Assembly: GCF_038051995.1 (NCBI RefSeq) | Contig: NZ_CP150290.1 | Coordinates: forward strand, 4,206,001 to 4,270,000 | Origin: Paenibacillus sp. FSL H8-0537 | GTDB lineage: Bacteria > Bacillota > Bacilli > Paenibacillales > Paenibacillaceae | DNA: 64,000 nt | Reading direction: 5' to 3' | Part shown: positions 7,901 through 19,300 of the stretch, in pieces | Numbering within the stretch: the first letter of the stretch is position 1 | Layout of the letters: every line of letters starts with the position of its first letter | Made by a program: the position numbers and the translations under genes | Notes under the pieces: generated by a model | What the model saw: the letters and a program-made list of their open reading frames with translations, nothing else | The model's database searches: none | Told to the model about the DNA's origin: nothing

Positions 7901-10258
7901 CTCTGCCGTCAAGTAGAAACGAGGCGTGCTCTGGATAAAAACGCCGCCGGCCAGCGCCATGTCCGTCTCCCCCGACCGCAACCCTTGGCAAGCCAAGTGG
8001 ATGGAGACGAGCGAGCTCGAACAAGCCGTATCGACCGCGACCGCCGGGCCTTGAAGGTCTAGGAAATACGAGATGCGCGCCGGAATCACAGAGGCGGCGT
8101 TGCCCCACATCGATTGTGCTGGTGCCTGTTCAACCATCGACTGCTGGTAGTCGCCTCCGTTGATCCCGACATACACCCCGCAGGAGGCTCCTTTGACCGC
8201 GTCGCCGGCATAACCGGCCAGTTCGAGCGCTTTCCAAGACTCTTCGAGGAAAATGCGCTGCTGTGGGTCCATGTACGTCGCTTCAACGCCCGAGATGTGG
8301 AAGAACAGCGGATCGAAGCGGTCGATGTCATCGAGGAAGCCGCCTTCGTTGCAAAAGCGTGCTCCCTCCGCATGATAAGAGCGAAGATCCCATCGCGTCA
8401 CCGGTCCCACGAGATCGTCTCCGTTCGCCAGATGCTCCCACAGCTCGCCCAAGTCCCCCGACTTCGAAAAACGCCCGCTCATGCCGACGATCGCAATCGC
8501 ATTAAAATCTCCGCCTTGTTCGGAGATCTTTTTCCCCGCATCGTCTCGACCGTCAACACGACCGCCTTCTCGAGCACTTTCTCGAGCGCCTTGCTGAACG
8601 TCAGCTTGAGCTCTTGCCGTTTGCACCAATTTTGCTGCCGATGCAATTGTATTTGCAATTGCAGGGTCATTTGCGATTGCAGTCGCTGAGGTCGTCGCCG
8701 ATGTTTGAGGCTTGGCGGGAGCGAACGCTGTGGCAAGCGCTTCTTTGTATTGCCGGAGTATGTAGGAAGCCAGTTGGTTGACCGAGCTGTAATCGAACAG
8801 GTTCGTCGTCTTCAAACCGATCGGCAGCTTGTCGTTTAGTGCCTGCACCAGATGAACACCCGTGATCGAGTCCAGACCGTAATCGGCAAACGACTTGTCA
8901 GAATCAATCCGTTCCCGATCCACTTTTAAAGAAGAGAAGAGCTGGTCCTTGATCGCCTTCTTCACCCGCTCCTCGATCAGCGCTTCCGTCACCTCGGATG
9001 CCGGAGCCTCGCCCGCTTCTCTCGACACGACGGGGGTCTCCGTTTTGGGCGACTTCGCTGCGGTGGAGGCCACCGTCTGCCCTTGCCCCTGTTTCTGTCG
9101 CACCACCCCGTCGCTTTCCGCCACGATGATCTGCTGGCCGAGATCGTGCGCCTTTTGCGCCGGATGATCGACCGCGCGGAATCCTTCCGTTTTCAGCACC
9201 GAGGACCAGGTCTCCGGAGACAAGCCCGGGCAACCCGGCATGCGCAGCTCCGCATCCTCATACCGCCACCATCCATCGAGCAGGCCAAAGGTCAGGTGCG
9301 TGAACACCGAATTGCGGCTCATCTCGTTGAGCAGCAACAGGCCGTTTTTTGCTAAAACAGCCTTGGCATTGCGCAAAGTCTGGCGAATGTTCTTGGTGGC
9401 ATGTAGGCAGTTGGTCGCCAACACGAGGTCATACGCCCCCGCGTCCAGTCCCTGCCCGGCGATCGGCTCCTCCACATTGAATACTCGATAGGTCAAATAC
9501 GGAGCCTTCGGAGCATACTCCCGTTCGGCATGGAGCAAAAACGCCTTGGAGATGTCCGTGTAGCAATATTCTTCGACGTGCTGCTGATAAGGTTGCAGCT
9601 TATCAAACACCATCGCGCTCGTCCCGCCGGTTCCGGCTCCGATCTCCAAGATGCGAATGCGCGCCGCCGGCTCGTTTTTCAAACGCTCCTGCAGGTAGAG
9701 GACCACGGTGTCGGCCAGCACTTCGTTGTAGCCGTCAGAGATCGCGTTGATTTTATACACGCCTTCCACCAGCTTCATCGAGGCATCAGGAAACAGGATG
9801 TCCGTCGCCGCCCGCTTGCCCGTCAGAATGTCCGGCAGTGCGCGCATCGTCGTCTCGACCAGCACGACCTGCGCCTTGAGCTCCGCTTTTTCCAGCCAGC
9901 GAGACTTTCTCGCCTCCCACTCCTGCCAGAGCGTTTCCGACGATTCGTCGAAGCTGAGATGCGCATAACGGGTCAATAGGGCGAGGCTTTCTTCGTACCA
10001 CTTGTTATATAAGTCGGTCAAGAACCCGCGAGCCGGGTTCTTGACCGGATGCAGTCCCAGTTCGCGCAGGTGCGCCCCGAGCAGACGACAGAGGAGTTCA
10101 TCCAGTTCCTCGCGTTCACGGCTGCCTTCCGCCCAGACGCGAAGGAGGGTGGCGTCATCAGACACGAACTCCTTTCGGATCTGTTTTACAATGGAGGGAT
10201 GCTTATGCGGATAAACGGTGATGATGTCTCCTGCTCTTGTCCCTAGATACCGAATCAT
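1958..10258 (-). CDS. Trans-AT PKS subunit PKS3: MT-ACP-KS-DH-KR-ACP0-ACP-KS
   Basis: 2766 aa; the ATG follows GAGGGGG at 7 nt. Approximate order: C-methyltransferase (ILEIGAGTGGTS near 206, completing the KS-KR module of PKS2); ACP (YGLDSI near 459); KS7 from 586 (DTACSSS, EAHGTGT and NIGH all present); DH (HxxxGxxxxP near 1221, HPSLMD near 1383, both catalytic residues kept); KR (TGGAGGLG near 1650); an ACP-like domain whose serine is alanine (YGIDAF near 1935); a normal ACP (YGIDSI near 2028); KS8 from 2118 (DTMCSSS, EAHGTGT, NIGH). The C-terminus is an acidic helical tail (FYEQILDEMVDEEITLEEAL) typical of docking domains and should pair with the PKS4 N-terminus. There is no AT domain, so malonyl units must come from the AT encoded at 37903. 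Module 7 would install a methyl-free double bond; module 6 supplies a methylated carbon. Domain calls are secure; chemistry is inferred. Confidence 0.95.
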   Translation of the reverse strand: MIRYLGTRAGDIITVYPHKHPSIVKQIRKEFVSDDATLLRVWAEGSREREELDELLCRLLGAHLRELGLHPVKNPARGFLTDLYNKWYEESLALLTRYAHLSFDESSETLWQEWEARKSRWLEKAELKAQVVLVETTMRALPDILTGKRAATDILFPDASMKLVEGVYKINAISDGYNEVLADTVVLYLQERLKNEPAARIRILEIGAGTGGTSAMVFDKLQPYQQHVEEYCYTDISKAFLLHAEREYAPKAPYLTYRVFNVEEPIAGQGLDAGAYDLVLATNCLHATKNIRQTLRNAKAVLAKNGLLLLNEMSRNSVFTHLTFGLLDGWWRYEDAELRMPGCPGLSPETWSSVLKTEGFRAVDHPAQKAHDLGQQIIVAESDGVVRQKQGQGQTVASTAAKSPKTETPVVSREAGEAPASEVTEALIEERVKKAIKDQLFSSLKVDRERIDSDKSFADYGLDSITGVHLVQALNDKLPIGLKTTNLFDYSSVNQLASYILRQYKEALATAFAPAKPQTSATTSATAIANDPAIANTIASAAKLVQTARAQADVQQGARESAREGGRVDGRDDAGKKISEQGGDFNAIAIVGMSGRFSKSGDLGELWEHLANGDDLVGPVTRWDLRSYHAEGARFCNEGGFLDDIDRFDPLFFHISGVEATYMDPQQRIFLEESWKALELAGYAGDAVKGASCGVYVGINGGDYQQSMVEQAPAQSMWGNAASVIPARISYFLDLQGPAVAVDTACSSSLVSIHLACQGLRSGETDMALAGGVFIQSTPRFYLTAERASMLSATGRCHTFDDQANGFVPGEGVGVVVLKRLKDALADRDHIYGVIRGSALNQDGTTNGITAPSANSQERLERKVYETHGIDPEQIQLVEAHGTGTKLGDPIEFDALTRAFRAYTDRKEYCAIGSIKTNIGHAAAAAGVAGVLKILLALEHKQLPPSLHFDAWNADIEHQGSPFYVNTKLRDWSIEPGSKRRAAISAFGFSGTNAHMVIEEPPQTVQTPIDRAGHLIVLSARTAEQLRKQVQNLIAFCEQEPNADCGNISYTLLVGRKHLSHRLACVVRDVPELVKSLQKWRETGKVAGVHHGELLENELREQPSLKRYGNQCIENCRHAAQGADLLEQLAAVADLYAQGYALEYGRLFEGLPYARIPLPTYPFAKERYWKPEGSAQSVAKAGGTNSRMLHPLLHENISVLEEQRYASVFTGKEFFLADHVINGQRILPGVAHLEMVRAALELAAGASEEGSAWRLQHVGFASPILAGNWPVEVQVGLRAEEGEEISFEVRDGRGAVVHSQGRARRLGKADAPAVDLATLQTACSQNRISASELYELFRQAGLDYGPAHQGIESLSIGTGQVLAKLSLPDCVADIESRYVLHPSLMDAALQAAIGLMLGTASFKPLVPFAFEEVEIYGPCTPSMWAVVRRSEGSRAEDKVQKFDVDACDENGQVRVRLKGYTSRVLEEGAGGRTQGAHLLQPSWKQQGIAQKTALPALSQHLVLLCELTAPLVLGGQVVALQSDRQDIAERYQAYAVRVFEEIQTLLRSKPQGKALVQVVVPADGEGQVFSGLAGLLRSARRENPNLTAQLIEVEDTAGLELKLLENRHSLQDDRIRYRYGQRWVASWDVAEVSQQALHIPWRDGGVYLLTGGAGGLGLIFAKEIASQVKAPRLILTGRSPLGLQQQAALRELKDLGAHIEYQQVDVTREEAVAGLFEEIRAHYGTLQGILHGAGVIRDNFIIRKTGQEMQEVLAPKVSGLVHLDRSSIGLPLDFFVLFSAVAGCLGNPGQADYAAANGFLDAYAAERNRLVARGQRQGRTLAIDWPLWQDGGMQVDAETEQWMREHTGMIPLESRNGIRALYQGLAIGCDQLMVVQGDLARITEKLHPLFPAPAARPVHSVAGQVQARVLQLASDLLQVRPDELDAEAEWLDYGIDAFLMNELADRLNEEFGLDLTPSTFSELPTIQQVIDLLTGETNKQVPAAPIPTAKEEAVLASAAADFFKKQLSSVLGVPAESIEASRPLEVYGIDSIMVMQLTRQLEKTFGALPKTLFFEYQNIRDLTGYFLKNHRAHLIDLLGVEERLAEPASVSVAAPVRKVVAPVRAAVKEPTKQSGALDIAIIGLSGRYPQAHDLEAFWNNLREGRDSITEIPKERWDHSPYYDTDRSKRGKTYSKWGGFMRDVDKFDPLFFNIAPREAEIMDPQERLFLQSVYEAMEDAGYTRDTLVSGGESGEERNVGVYVGVMYSEYQFYGAEETLRGRPMALSGNPSSIANRVSYFFNLHGPSLAVDTMCSSSLTAIHLACQSLEQGDCELAVAGGVNLSLHPNKYLMLGQGKFASSKGRCESFGEGGDGYVPGEGVGAVLLKPLARALEDGDQIYGVIKGTAVNHGGKTNGYSVPNPNLQARVIGRAFKKAGIHPRSLSYLEAHGTGTALGDPIEIAGLMRVFQEDTTDTQFCSIGSVKSNIGHCESAAGIAGLTKVLLQMKHRQLVPSLHADVLNPNIDFGRTPFVVQRELAEWKRPLLEVDGELREVPRIAGISSFGAGGSNAHLVIEEHVPEVAPRAAARIAQNRPALLVLSAKDEQRLHEQVLRLQAAINRQVVTDETLADAVYTLQVGREVMEERLAVVATSAQDLQQKLSAYLQGHPALGAVFRGQVKGATDSSLSFAADQDMQELVTKWWESGQLAKLADLWVKGLRVEYGSLYGTERPRRLSLPTYPFARERCWAVEGPNFDEGFYEQILDEMVDEEITLEEALLKISSALIPN

Positions 10259-10310
10259 GTTCTTGCCCCCTCAAGTCAGGTGATTTGCTTTCCTATCTTT
10301 TGCATAATAA

Positions 10311-10349
10311 AAAGCGCCCCCTTCCCAGACAGGAAGAGGAGCGCTTTTC
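10311..10349 (-). terminator. Intrinsic terminator between PKS2 and PKS3
   Basis: An AAAAGCGC/GCGCTTTT outer stem and a CTTCC/GGAAG inner stem flank a small mismatched region. On the minus strand five T residues follow. The hairpin begins 3 nt after the PKS2 stop codon, inside the 93-nt gap before PKS3. Without antitermination or read-through it would stop most transcripts before PKS3. Confidence 0.65.
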
Positions 10350-10351
10350 AT

Positions 10352-13300
10352 CTAGTTCAAAATCTTCATCAGTGCCATCTGATCCATCGGGCCTGCCAGC
10401 AGCGTCTCCAGCGCCTGCATGCCCTCAGACGGCTCGATCGAGCCGATCCCCGCCCGGGTCATGCGTTCCTGATAGGCCGGAGATGCGACGACCCCGACCG
10501 AGCCCCAGTAGCCCCAGTTCATCACTTTCACGGCACAAGGCCATTCCTGTGCGAGCCGGTGCGCAAACGCGTCGGTAAAGGTGCAGCCAGCCACATAGTT
10601 GCTCTGGCCTGCCGCTTTGAGAAACACGTTCACCGAGGAGAAGATCAACACGAAGTCGAGCGGTTCTTCGCCAAACACCTGCGCCATGCGGACGCTGACA
10701 TCCACCTTGGCTGCGAGCGAGGCACGGAACTGCTCCTCCTCCATGTTGGCCAGGCTGCTGTCCGCCAGCACGATCGCGGAGTGTATGATCCCATCGACCT
10801 GTCCGTAGCGAGCCTTGATCTCCTCATATGCGCGCTGCAGCGACTGTCGATCCGTCGCATCCGCCGCGATGTAGTGAGGTGCAGGTCCCAGCTTGGACAG
10901 GGCGATCCGCTTGGCTTCAATCGCGGCATCCTGCGAACGGCGGCCGATCCAGACGATCTGCGCCGCGTAAGTACGGATCATGTACTCGCTCCAGACTTCG
11001 CCGATGCCGCCAGCCCCGCCGATCACCACGTATACGCCGCCCGGCTTGTAGATCGTCTGATCCGGCTGTGAACAACTCAGCTCCGCCAGTTGCTGGCGAT
11101 GCCATTGCCGTCCTCGATAGACCCATGCATCCCCTTGCGGGTCTGCCGGGATCGTAAACAGGTCGGGCAGCGGCCATGCCTCCTCTGCGTCCAGATCGAC
11201 CAGGCGAATGTTCCAGTTCGGATACTCCTTGGCCATTGAACCGATCAGGCCATGCAAGCCGGCGTGAACCGGGTTGACCGTCTCTTCGCGGTGCAGAGCC
11301 TGCGTCTGCGTCGTCAGCACCGTCCAGCCAAGGCTTCGAGCTCCGTACCCGAGATCGAGCACCGCTTTGATCAGGCGGAAGGCGAGCAGAACCCCTTCGT
11401 GCTGCCCGGTGATCACCGCCCCCAGCTCCAGCCCGTCAGAAGAACGATCGGGCGCGATCCAGAAAATGTGATCGAGCGCACCGCGCGCCTTCAGCTTGCT
11501 GGCGATGGCCTCCACGCTCTCTCCCGGCTTGATGTCAAGTTCGCGCGCGTTCGGCAGATACTGCCGGATCGCTTGCTGCTGCTCCGGCGTGCCGCCTATG
11601 ATGGCGATCTGATCGAGCGGGGATGGGTGCAAGGGGCCTCGCTCCAAGGGAACTGCATCCCAGACAGGAACCAGACTCACAACCTCGCCTTGCTCATCGT
11701 GCAGAAGGTTCGCTTCTGCGCTTGAAGTCTGCGGTGCAAAGGAAGCCGCTCCCGGATTCTCCATCAGCGGCTCCACCCAGCAGCGCTGCTTGGCGAACGG
11801 GTAGCTCGGCAGGGAGATGCGTCGCGGTCGGTTTCCTTCGTAGAGCCGGCTCCAGTCAAACGCCAATCCTTTGACCCACAGGTCGAGCAGCTTCGCATAT
11901 TTGCGCTTGCTCACCCACGCCTCGATCGCCGCCTGCAAGTCTTCATCGGCCGCAAACAATGACAGGGTCTCTTTGTTGCCTTTGAGCTGACCACGGTACA
12001 AGCCGTCGATACCGTCCTCCCCATTCAGGAAGCCCGCCAGCTTTTCCACCAACTCCCCGACGCTCGAAGCCGTCAGGGCCAACCGCTCCTCCATCGCTTC
12101 TCGTCCGACCTGCAAGGTGTAGGCGAAATCGACGAGGTCGGCTTCGGTGAACGCTTCCTCTTGCAAAACGATCAGAAGATGCCTTGCCTGCTCGATCAGG
12201 CGCGGCTCTTCTTTGGCCGACAGCACAACGACCGCCGGGTTCTCTACGGTGACCTTCCGCTGCACGCGAACCTCCGCTTCGGGAACGTATTCCTCCAGCA
12301 AGAGGCAGGCATTGGAACCACCCGCACCAAAGCTGCTTACAGTTGCTCTCCTCGGCACTTCCCGCCCGTCGATCACCGGCCGCTTCCATTCCGCCAGCTC
12401 CTGCTGGACGACGAACGGCGTACGGTCAAAGTCGATGTGCGGGTTGAGCACGGCTGAATGCAGAGAAGGCACGAGCTGACGATGTTTCATTTGCAGCAGC
12501 ACCTTCGTCAGACCGGCGATGCCCGCGGCGCTCTCCGAGTGCCCGATGTTCGATTTGACCGAACCGATCGCGCACTTCTGCCCGCCGACACGCGATTCTT
12601 GGAAGACCTTGGTGAGACCGGCGATCTCAATCGGGTCGCCCAGCGACGTTCCGGTGCCGTGCGCTTCCACATAGGAGAGCGTGCCCGGATCGATGCCGGC
12701 CTCTTTAAAGGCACGGCCGACCACGCTCGCCTGCGCGTTCGGGTTCGGGACGGTATAGCCGTTGGTCTTGCCGCCGTGGTTGATGGCGGTCGCTTTCAGC
12801 ACGCCGTAGATCTGGTCTCCGTCTTCCAGCGCTTTGGCCAGCGGCTTGAGCAGCACAGCGCCCACGCCTTCGCCCGGCACATATCCGTCGCCGCCTTCGC
12901 CAAAGCTCTCGCAGCGCCCTTTGCTCGACGCGAAGTTGTTCTGCCCGAGCAGCAGGTACTTGTTCGGGTGCACCGACACGTTGACGCCGCCGGCAATCGC
13001 CACCTCGCACCCGCCATGCAGCAAGCTCTGACAAGCCAGATGAATCGCGGTCAAGGACGAAGAGCACATCGTGTCGACCGCCAGGCTCGGCCCGTGAAGG
13101 TTCAGGAAATAGGACACGCGATTGGCGATCGAAGACGGGTTGCCGGCCAGCGCCATCGGCTTGCCGAGCAGCGTCTGCTGCGCCCCGTACAGCTGATACT
13201 CTTCATACATTACGCCGACGAACACCCCGACATTGCCGTCGAGCCCATAGGCGCGGTGCTTGGCGAGCGCATCGCGGGTGTACCCCGCATCGTCCATCGC

Positions 13301-16300
13301 TTCACAGACGGTCTGCAGGAACAGCCGCTCTTGCGGGTCCATGAACTCCGCATCGCGAGGGGAGATGTTGAAGAACAGCGGATCGAACTTGTCCACATCT
13401 TGGAGGAAGCCACCCCACTTGCTGTTCGTTTTGCCCGGATTGCGCTTGTCGGCGTCGTAATACGGGCTGTGATCCCAGCGGTCAGCTGGAATCTCCGTGA
13501 TCGAGTCCCGACCATCGCGCAGGTTTTTCCAAAACTCGCGCAGGTTCTGCGCCTCCGGGTAGCGGCCGGATACGCCGATGATCGCGATATCCAGCGGTTT
13601 TGCATCAGAAGTTGCTCCATCGGTCGGCACGTTTGCACCCACCTTCGAAGGAGCTTGTACGAAGCGGCCTCTCCCTCGCTTGCTGAGCACGGGCGCTTCC
13701 CGCTCTCCGATCGGCTCGGCTGCGGCGACCGGCTCAGCGGCTGCCGCAGCCGGCTGATCTGTCGGCACCTCGACCCCGAGCAGCTTTTTCATCGGCTCCG
13801 GATAGGAGTCGATGAAGTACCCGGTCAGATCTTCGATGTTCTGATATTCGAAGAACAAGGTCTTCGGCAGCGAACCAAACGTTTTTTCCAGCTGGTTGGT
13901 CATCTGCATGACCATGATCGAATCGATGCCATAGTCCTCAAGCGGCGCATCCGCTTCGATGCGGGCCGTCGGCATCTTCAGGACGGTCGAGAGCAATTTT
14001 TTGAAAAAGAGAATCGACTTGTCACGCAGGATCTCTTCCGACACCGAAGACATGTCCAGCACAGAAGCCGATGCAGTCGGAACTGCCGTCTCTTGCGGCT
14101 GCTCCAACAAGGAAGCCCGCAGCTGTCTCATGTCGCCGTGAAACACGACAACCTGATCCTGTTCCACCGCGAGGCTCTGATACAGCGCCTGTACGCCGCT
14201 CAAGGTCGGCATCGCGGTCATGCCTAACTGCTCTTGCAAGGCTCGCTCCGTCTCGGCATCCAAGCGCATGCCGCCGTCCTGCCAGAGCGGCCAGTTAATC
14301 GACAGCGTGCGACCTTGGCGCTGCTTGGCTGCCACCTGCCCGTTGCGATACTGGGCATATGCATCCAAGAAGGCATTGGCCATGCTGTAGTCCGCTTGGC
14401 CCGGATTGCCGAGCACACCGGCGATTGACGAGAAGGTGACGAAGAAGTCGAGAGGCATGTCGCCACTCGCTTGATCCAGATTCACCAGACCCGCCACTTT
14501 GGGAGCCAGCACCTCGGCCAGTTCCGCTTCCGTTTTCTTCAGCATGAAGTTGTCGCGAATCACGCCGGCGCTGTGGACGAGCCCGTCCAGCTTGCCGGAG
14601 TCGGCGCGGATGGCGTCAAATAGGCGCTCGACCTGTGCTCTGTCTGTTACATCTACACGCTTGTACTCGATGCGAGCACCTGTCGCTTGCAGCTCCTGAA
14701 TCGCGGTCTGCTGTGCCGCTCCAAGAGCAGAGCGGCTGGTGAGATACAAGGTCGTGCCGCTGACTTGCTGCACGATCTCCCGAGCCACGATCAGGCCGAG
14801 ACCGCCTGCGCCGCCCGTGATCAGGTACGTCCCGCCATCTTTCCACGGGATGTGCACCTCCTGCCGGGAGACCTCCGCTTCGCTCCAGCCTGCCACCCAG
14901 CGCTTGCCATCTTGGTAGCGAATGTGCCGATCTTCCAAGCGGGCGAGATTCTCTTGCAGGCGAGCGGCCACTTCCGTCGCAGCGGACGTGCGCTCCAGTT
15001 CGATCAGTTGCCCGATCAGGTTTGGATTCTCTTGCGACGCCGTTCGCAGCAGAGCGGAGAGTCCTGCGCTCAAGCGATGCTCCGGCTCGGTGCCGACTGC
15101 GATCTGCACGAGCACTTGGCCTTTGGGCTTGTGCTGGAGCAGAGCTTTGATCTCTCGGAACGCTTGGGTCGCGTGCGCTTCATAACGCGCTGCCGGATCG
15201 GATGTCTCCGAGCGCAAAGTTATGCAGCGAGCGTCGTTCACGTCTGCCTCCATGTCGCAGAGGAGCACCAAGCGCTGGCTGTAGCTCGGCTGTTGTGCCG
15301 GCTCGCCGACCGGTTGCTCCGTCCAGTTCGGGAGCAGCATCAGCGTTCCTTCTCGGCCGCGCCCATCGTCCAGTTGTCGTGCGGAATAGCCCTTGATGCG
15401 AACGCGGACATCGCCTTCTGCGGCGCAGAGGTCAAGGTCGAACTTCTGCACCTTGTCCCCCGGACGGCTGCCAGCGCTGCGGCGCACGAGCACCCACATC
15501 TCGTCCGTGCACGAACCGAGGATGTCTACTTCCTCCAACGCGAACGGCAGAGCCGGATGCTTGATGTCGGCACCGTCGGACAACAGGGCCAGCGTGACCT
15601 GCAAGGCCGAATCCATTAGGCTCGGATGCAGCATAAACGAGCTTTCCTGCTCAACGGAAGCCGGCAGCACAAGGCGGGCGAGCGCTCGATCCGTACCCAG
15701 ATGCACGCGCTCGACGCCGCGATGTGCCGGCCCGTGGTCGATGCCAAGCGACTCAAACATCGAGTAGAACGCGGAGGCATCAAGCGTCTTCAGGGAGCAC
15801 TGAGACTGCAAAGTCTTGAGGTCAAGGCTTGGCATGGCTTCAAACGACTTCCAGACCGCACGCCCTTGCGAGTGAATGACCAGTTCCTGACCTGTCTCCT
15901 CCTCGCGATAGACCTCAAACCCGATCTCGTCATCCGCTTCCGGGAACAGGCTCAGATGCACATCCAGCGGCTGCTCCCCGAGGAGGAGCGGGCTTGCCCA
16001 GATGACATGCTTCAGGCGCAGGCCGTCTCTTCCATCTTTCAGAGAAGCGGCTGCCAGTTCGACAGCTTCGCGCGCCATCTCCAGATACGCCACGCCCGGC
16101 AGCATGCGCTGGCCTTGCACGACATGGTCGGCCAAGAAGAACTCCTCCCCTGTGAAGGTCGAGGTAAATCGCTGCTCGGTCAGGTCGGACGTGTTGCGAT
16201 GAAGCAGCGGGTGAAGCGCCGTGTTCATTGCGTGCGACGAACGGAGTCCACTGCCCGCCGTCCCCTCCTCCTTGGACATCCAGTAACGCTCTTTGGCGAA

Positions 16301-19300
16301 CGGATAGGTGGGCAGGCTGATGCGCTGCGGTAGGGTTTGATACAGCTCGTTCCAGTCAATGCTGCCACCAAGGACCCAGAATTCGGCGAGCTTGTCGTGC
16401 TGACGATTCTGCATCCAATCGTTTGCCTCGGATGCGAGGTGGCCAAGGCTCGGCTTGTCCTTGCCGCGTCTGACCTGACCACGGTACAGCCCTGCGATGT
16501 TTTCCTGCCCTTGCACGTACGCTACCAAACGGTCTGTCAGCTCTTGCAAGGAACGTACCACGAGGGCCATCCGCTCTTCCATCTTTTCGCGTCCCACCTG
16601 CAACGTGTAGGCCGCGTCCACTAGATCGGCATCCGTGAGGCGTCCTTCCGCCACGAAGGCGAGCAGTTGGCGGCTCTTTTCCTGCAGGCGCTCCTCATTC
16701 TTCGCCGACAGCACGACGATCACTGGCTGCTCCGGCGCGGTGCCTTTGGTCTGGCTTGCTCCGCTCGGGATATATTCCTCGATCACCAGATGCGCGTTCG
16801 AACCGCCGGCGCCAAACGACGAGATCCCTGCGATGCGCGGATATACTCGACGAACCCCATCCAGTTCCAGAACCGGACGCGGCCACTCTCCCAGTTCCTG
16901 CTGCACGACAAACGGTGTCTTGCCGAAGTTGATGTTCGGGTTAAGCGTCTTGGCGTGCAGGGTCGGAGCGATCTGTCCATGCAACATCTGCAGCAACACT
17001 TTGGTCACGCCCGCGATGCCTGAAGCGCTCTCGCAATGGCCGATGTTCGACTTGGCCGAGCCGATCGCACAGAACTGCTTGTCCTCCGTGCCTGTTTCAA
17101 ATGCTTTGGTCAGGCCGGTGATCTCGATCGGGTCGCCCAGCGACGTGCCGGTTCCATGCGCTTCGAGATACGAGACCGTCCGCGGGCGAATGCCCGCCCG
17201 CTGCAGAGCGTCTGCGATGACGCGAGACTGCGCGTTCGGGTTCGGCACCGTGTAGCCGTTGGTTTTGCCGCCCGCGTTTACCATGCTGCCCTTGATGACG
17301 CCATAGATGTGGTCGCCATCGGCGATCGCCTTGTGCAGCGGCTTCAGGAGGATCGCGCCGACGCCCTCTCCGTCGACAAAGCCGTCGGCCCCATCGCCGA
17401 ACGCCTTGCACGCATCGGTCGCCGAGAGCATGGTCATCGCCGAGAGCCGCAGATAGTGCGCCGGATCAGAGATCAGGTTAACACCGCCTGCGATCGCACA
17501 ATCGCTCGTACCGCTGTACAAGCTCTCCAAGGCGAGATGAATCGCCGTCAAAGACGACGAGCAAGCCGTATCTACATTGATGCTCGGCCCTTGGAAGTTA
17601 AAGAGATACGAGACGCGGTTCGCCAGCGACCAGAAGTTCGCACCCGTCGGGTAAAAAGCGTTCATAATCCCGGCGAACACCCCGACCTTGCCACTCTCGG
17701 CGAGAGTGCCCGGCGTGTACCCCGCATCTTCGATGCTCGTGTATACCGTCTCCATGAACAACCGCTCCTGCGGGTCCATCTTCTCCGCTTCGGCAGGGGA
17801 GATCTGAAAGAACAAAGGATCGAACTTGTCGATGTCCTTCAGGAACGCTCCCCATCGGGTGTACATCGTCCCCGCTTTTCCTTTTTCCGGGTCAAAATAG
17901 TCCTGCCAGTTCCAGCGTTCTTGCGGAATCTCGCCCACGCTGCTGCGACCCTGCTTCAGATTGTTCCAGAAGCTGTTCACATCGTCAGCGCCCGGGTAGC
18001 GCCCGGCCAGCCCGACGATCGCGATGTCCTGCAGGCGCATCGGAGGCTCTTCAGCTCTCACTTCGCGGGCGACTGGTGCCTCTTCTTGCCGCTGCAGATA
18101 GCGCTTGGAGGATGTGCGGAAGGTCAGGCTCGTGCGTGTTTGCGCAGCCTGTGCAGGCATGGGAGCCTCCGTGCGCGGCGTCTGCTGCACCTCCGTCTGC
18201 CCGGCCAGCCCGAGCTTTGCGACAAGCGCCTCGCGCTGCGTGTCGACCAGATGACCGGCCAGCGAGTCTAGGGTCTGGTATTCAAAGAACAGCGTGCTGT
18301 TGAGATCCTCCCCAATCCCTACGCGCAATGCATTGGTCAGTTGGACGACGAGAATCGAATCGATGCCATACTCCTCCAGCGATTCGGACGGGTCGATCTG
18401 GTCACTCGGAATCTTCAGCGTGTCACCGACCACATTTTGAAGGTAGGCGATGACGTTTTCACGTAGGTGTTCTTTCGTAACAGGAGCCTGCGCGACAGGC
18501 GCGACGGATGCCGGCTGCACAACCGTAATCGGTTCTGCTCTCACCGGTTCCGGCTCGAAGCCGATCGCCTTTTGCAAAGCGTCCTTGTGTGCCTTGACAA
18601 AATAGTCGGCCAGCTCGCCGAGCGTCTGATATTCGAAGAACAAGGTGCTGCTGATCTCCCCAAACACCTCGCGCAGAGCATTGGTCAGCTGCACGACGAG
18701 GATCGAGTCGATCCCGTACTCCTCCAACGCTTCCGTCTCGTCGATCTTGTTCACCGGAATCTTCAGCGTGTCGCTGACGAGCTCTTTCAGATACGTCACG
18801 CTCTTCTCGCGCAGAGATTCAGGAGAAAGCGCGGCGACTGTCGCCTGCACATAGGCCGGCTTGATCGATACCGCTTGCGGTTTTGCTGCTTGTGGCTTGG
18901 TCGCCTGCTTGGCCACCGGCTTGCTTTTCTTCGCAGCCTGCTTCTGGCGAACGACGCCGTCGCTCATGGCGACGACAACCTGCTGGCCGAACTCATGCGC
19001 CTGCTCTGCCGGATGGAACACGCCGGAGAAGCCTTCGCTCGCCAGCACCTTACCCCAGACCTCCGGGAACAGGCCCGGGTTGCCCGGAATGCGCAACTCT
19101 GCATCTTCGTATAGCCACCAGCCTTCGAGCAGGCCGAACGTCAGATGCGTGAACAGCGCATTTTGCGAGATCTCGTTCAGCAAAAGTAGGCCGTTCGGTC
19201 GAAGCACGGCTTTGGCGTTGCGAATCGTCTGCCGGATGTTCTTGGTCGCATGCAGAACGTTGGTCGCGATGACAAGGTCGTAGGCCCCCGCTTCAATGTC

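Noticed and set aside
12458..14227. 589-codon plus-strand open frame opposite PKS2
   Set aside because: Shadow of KS6 and ACP5 coding sequence; Arg/His/Gln-rich text typical of antisense translation.
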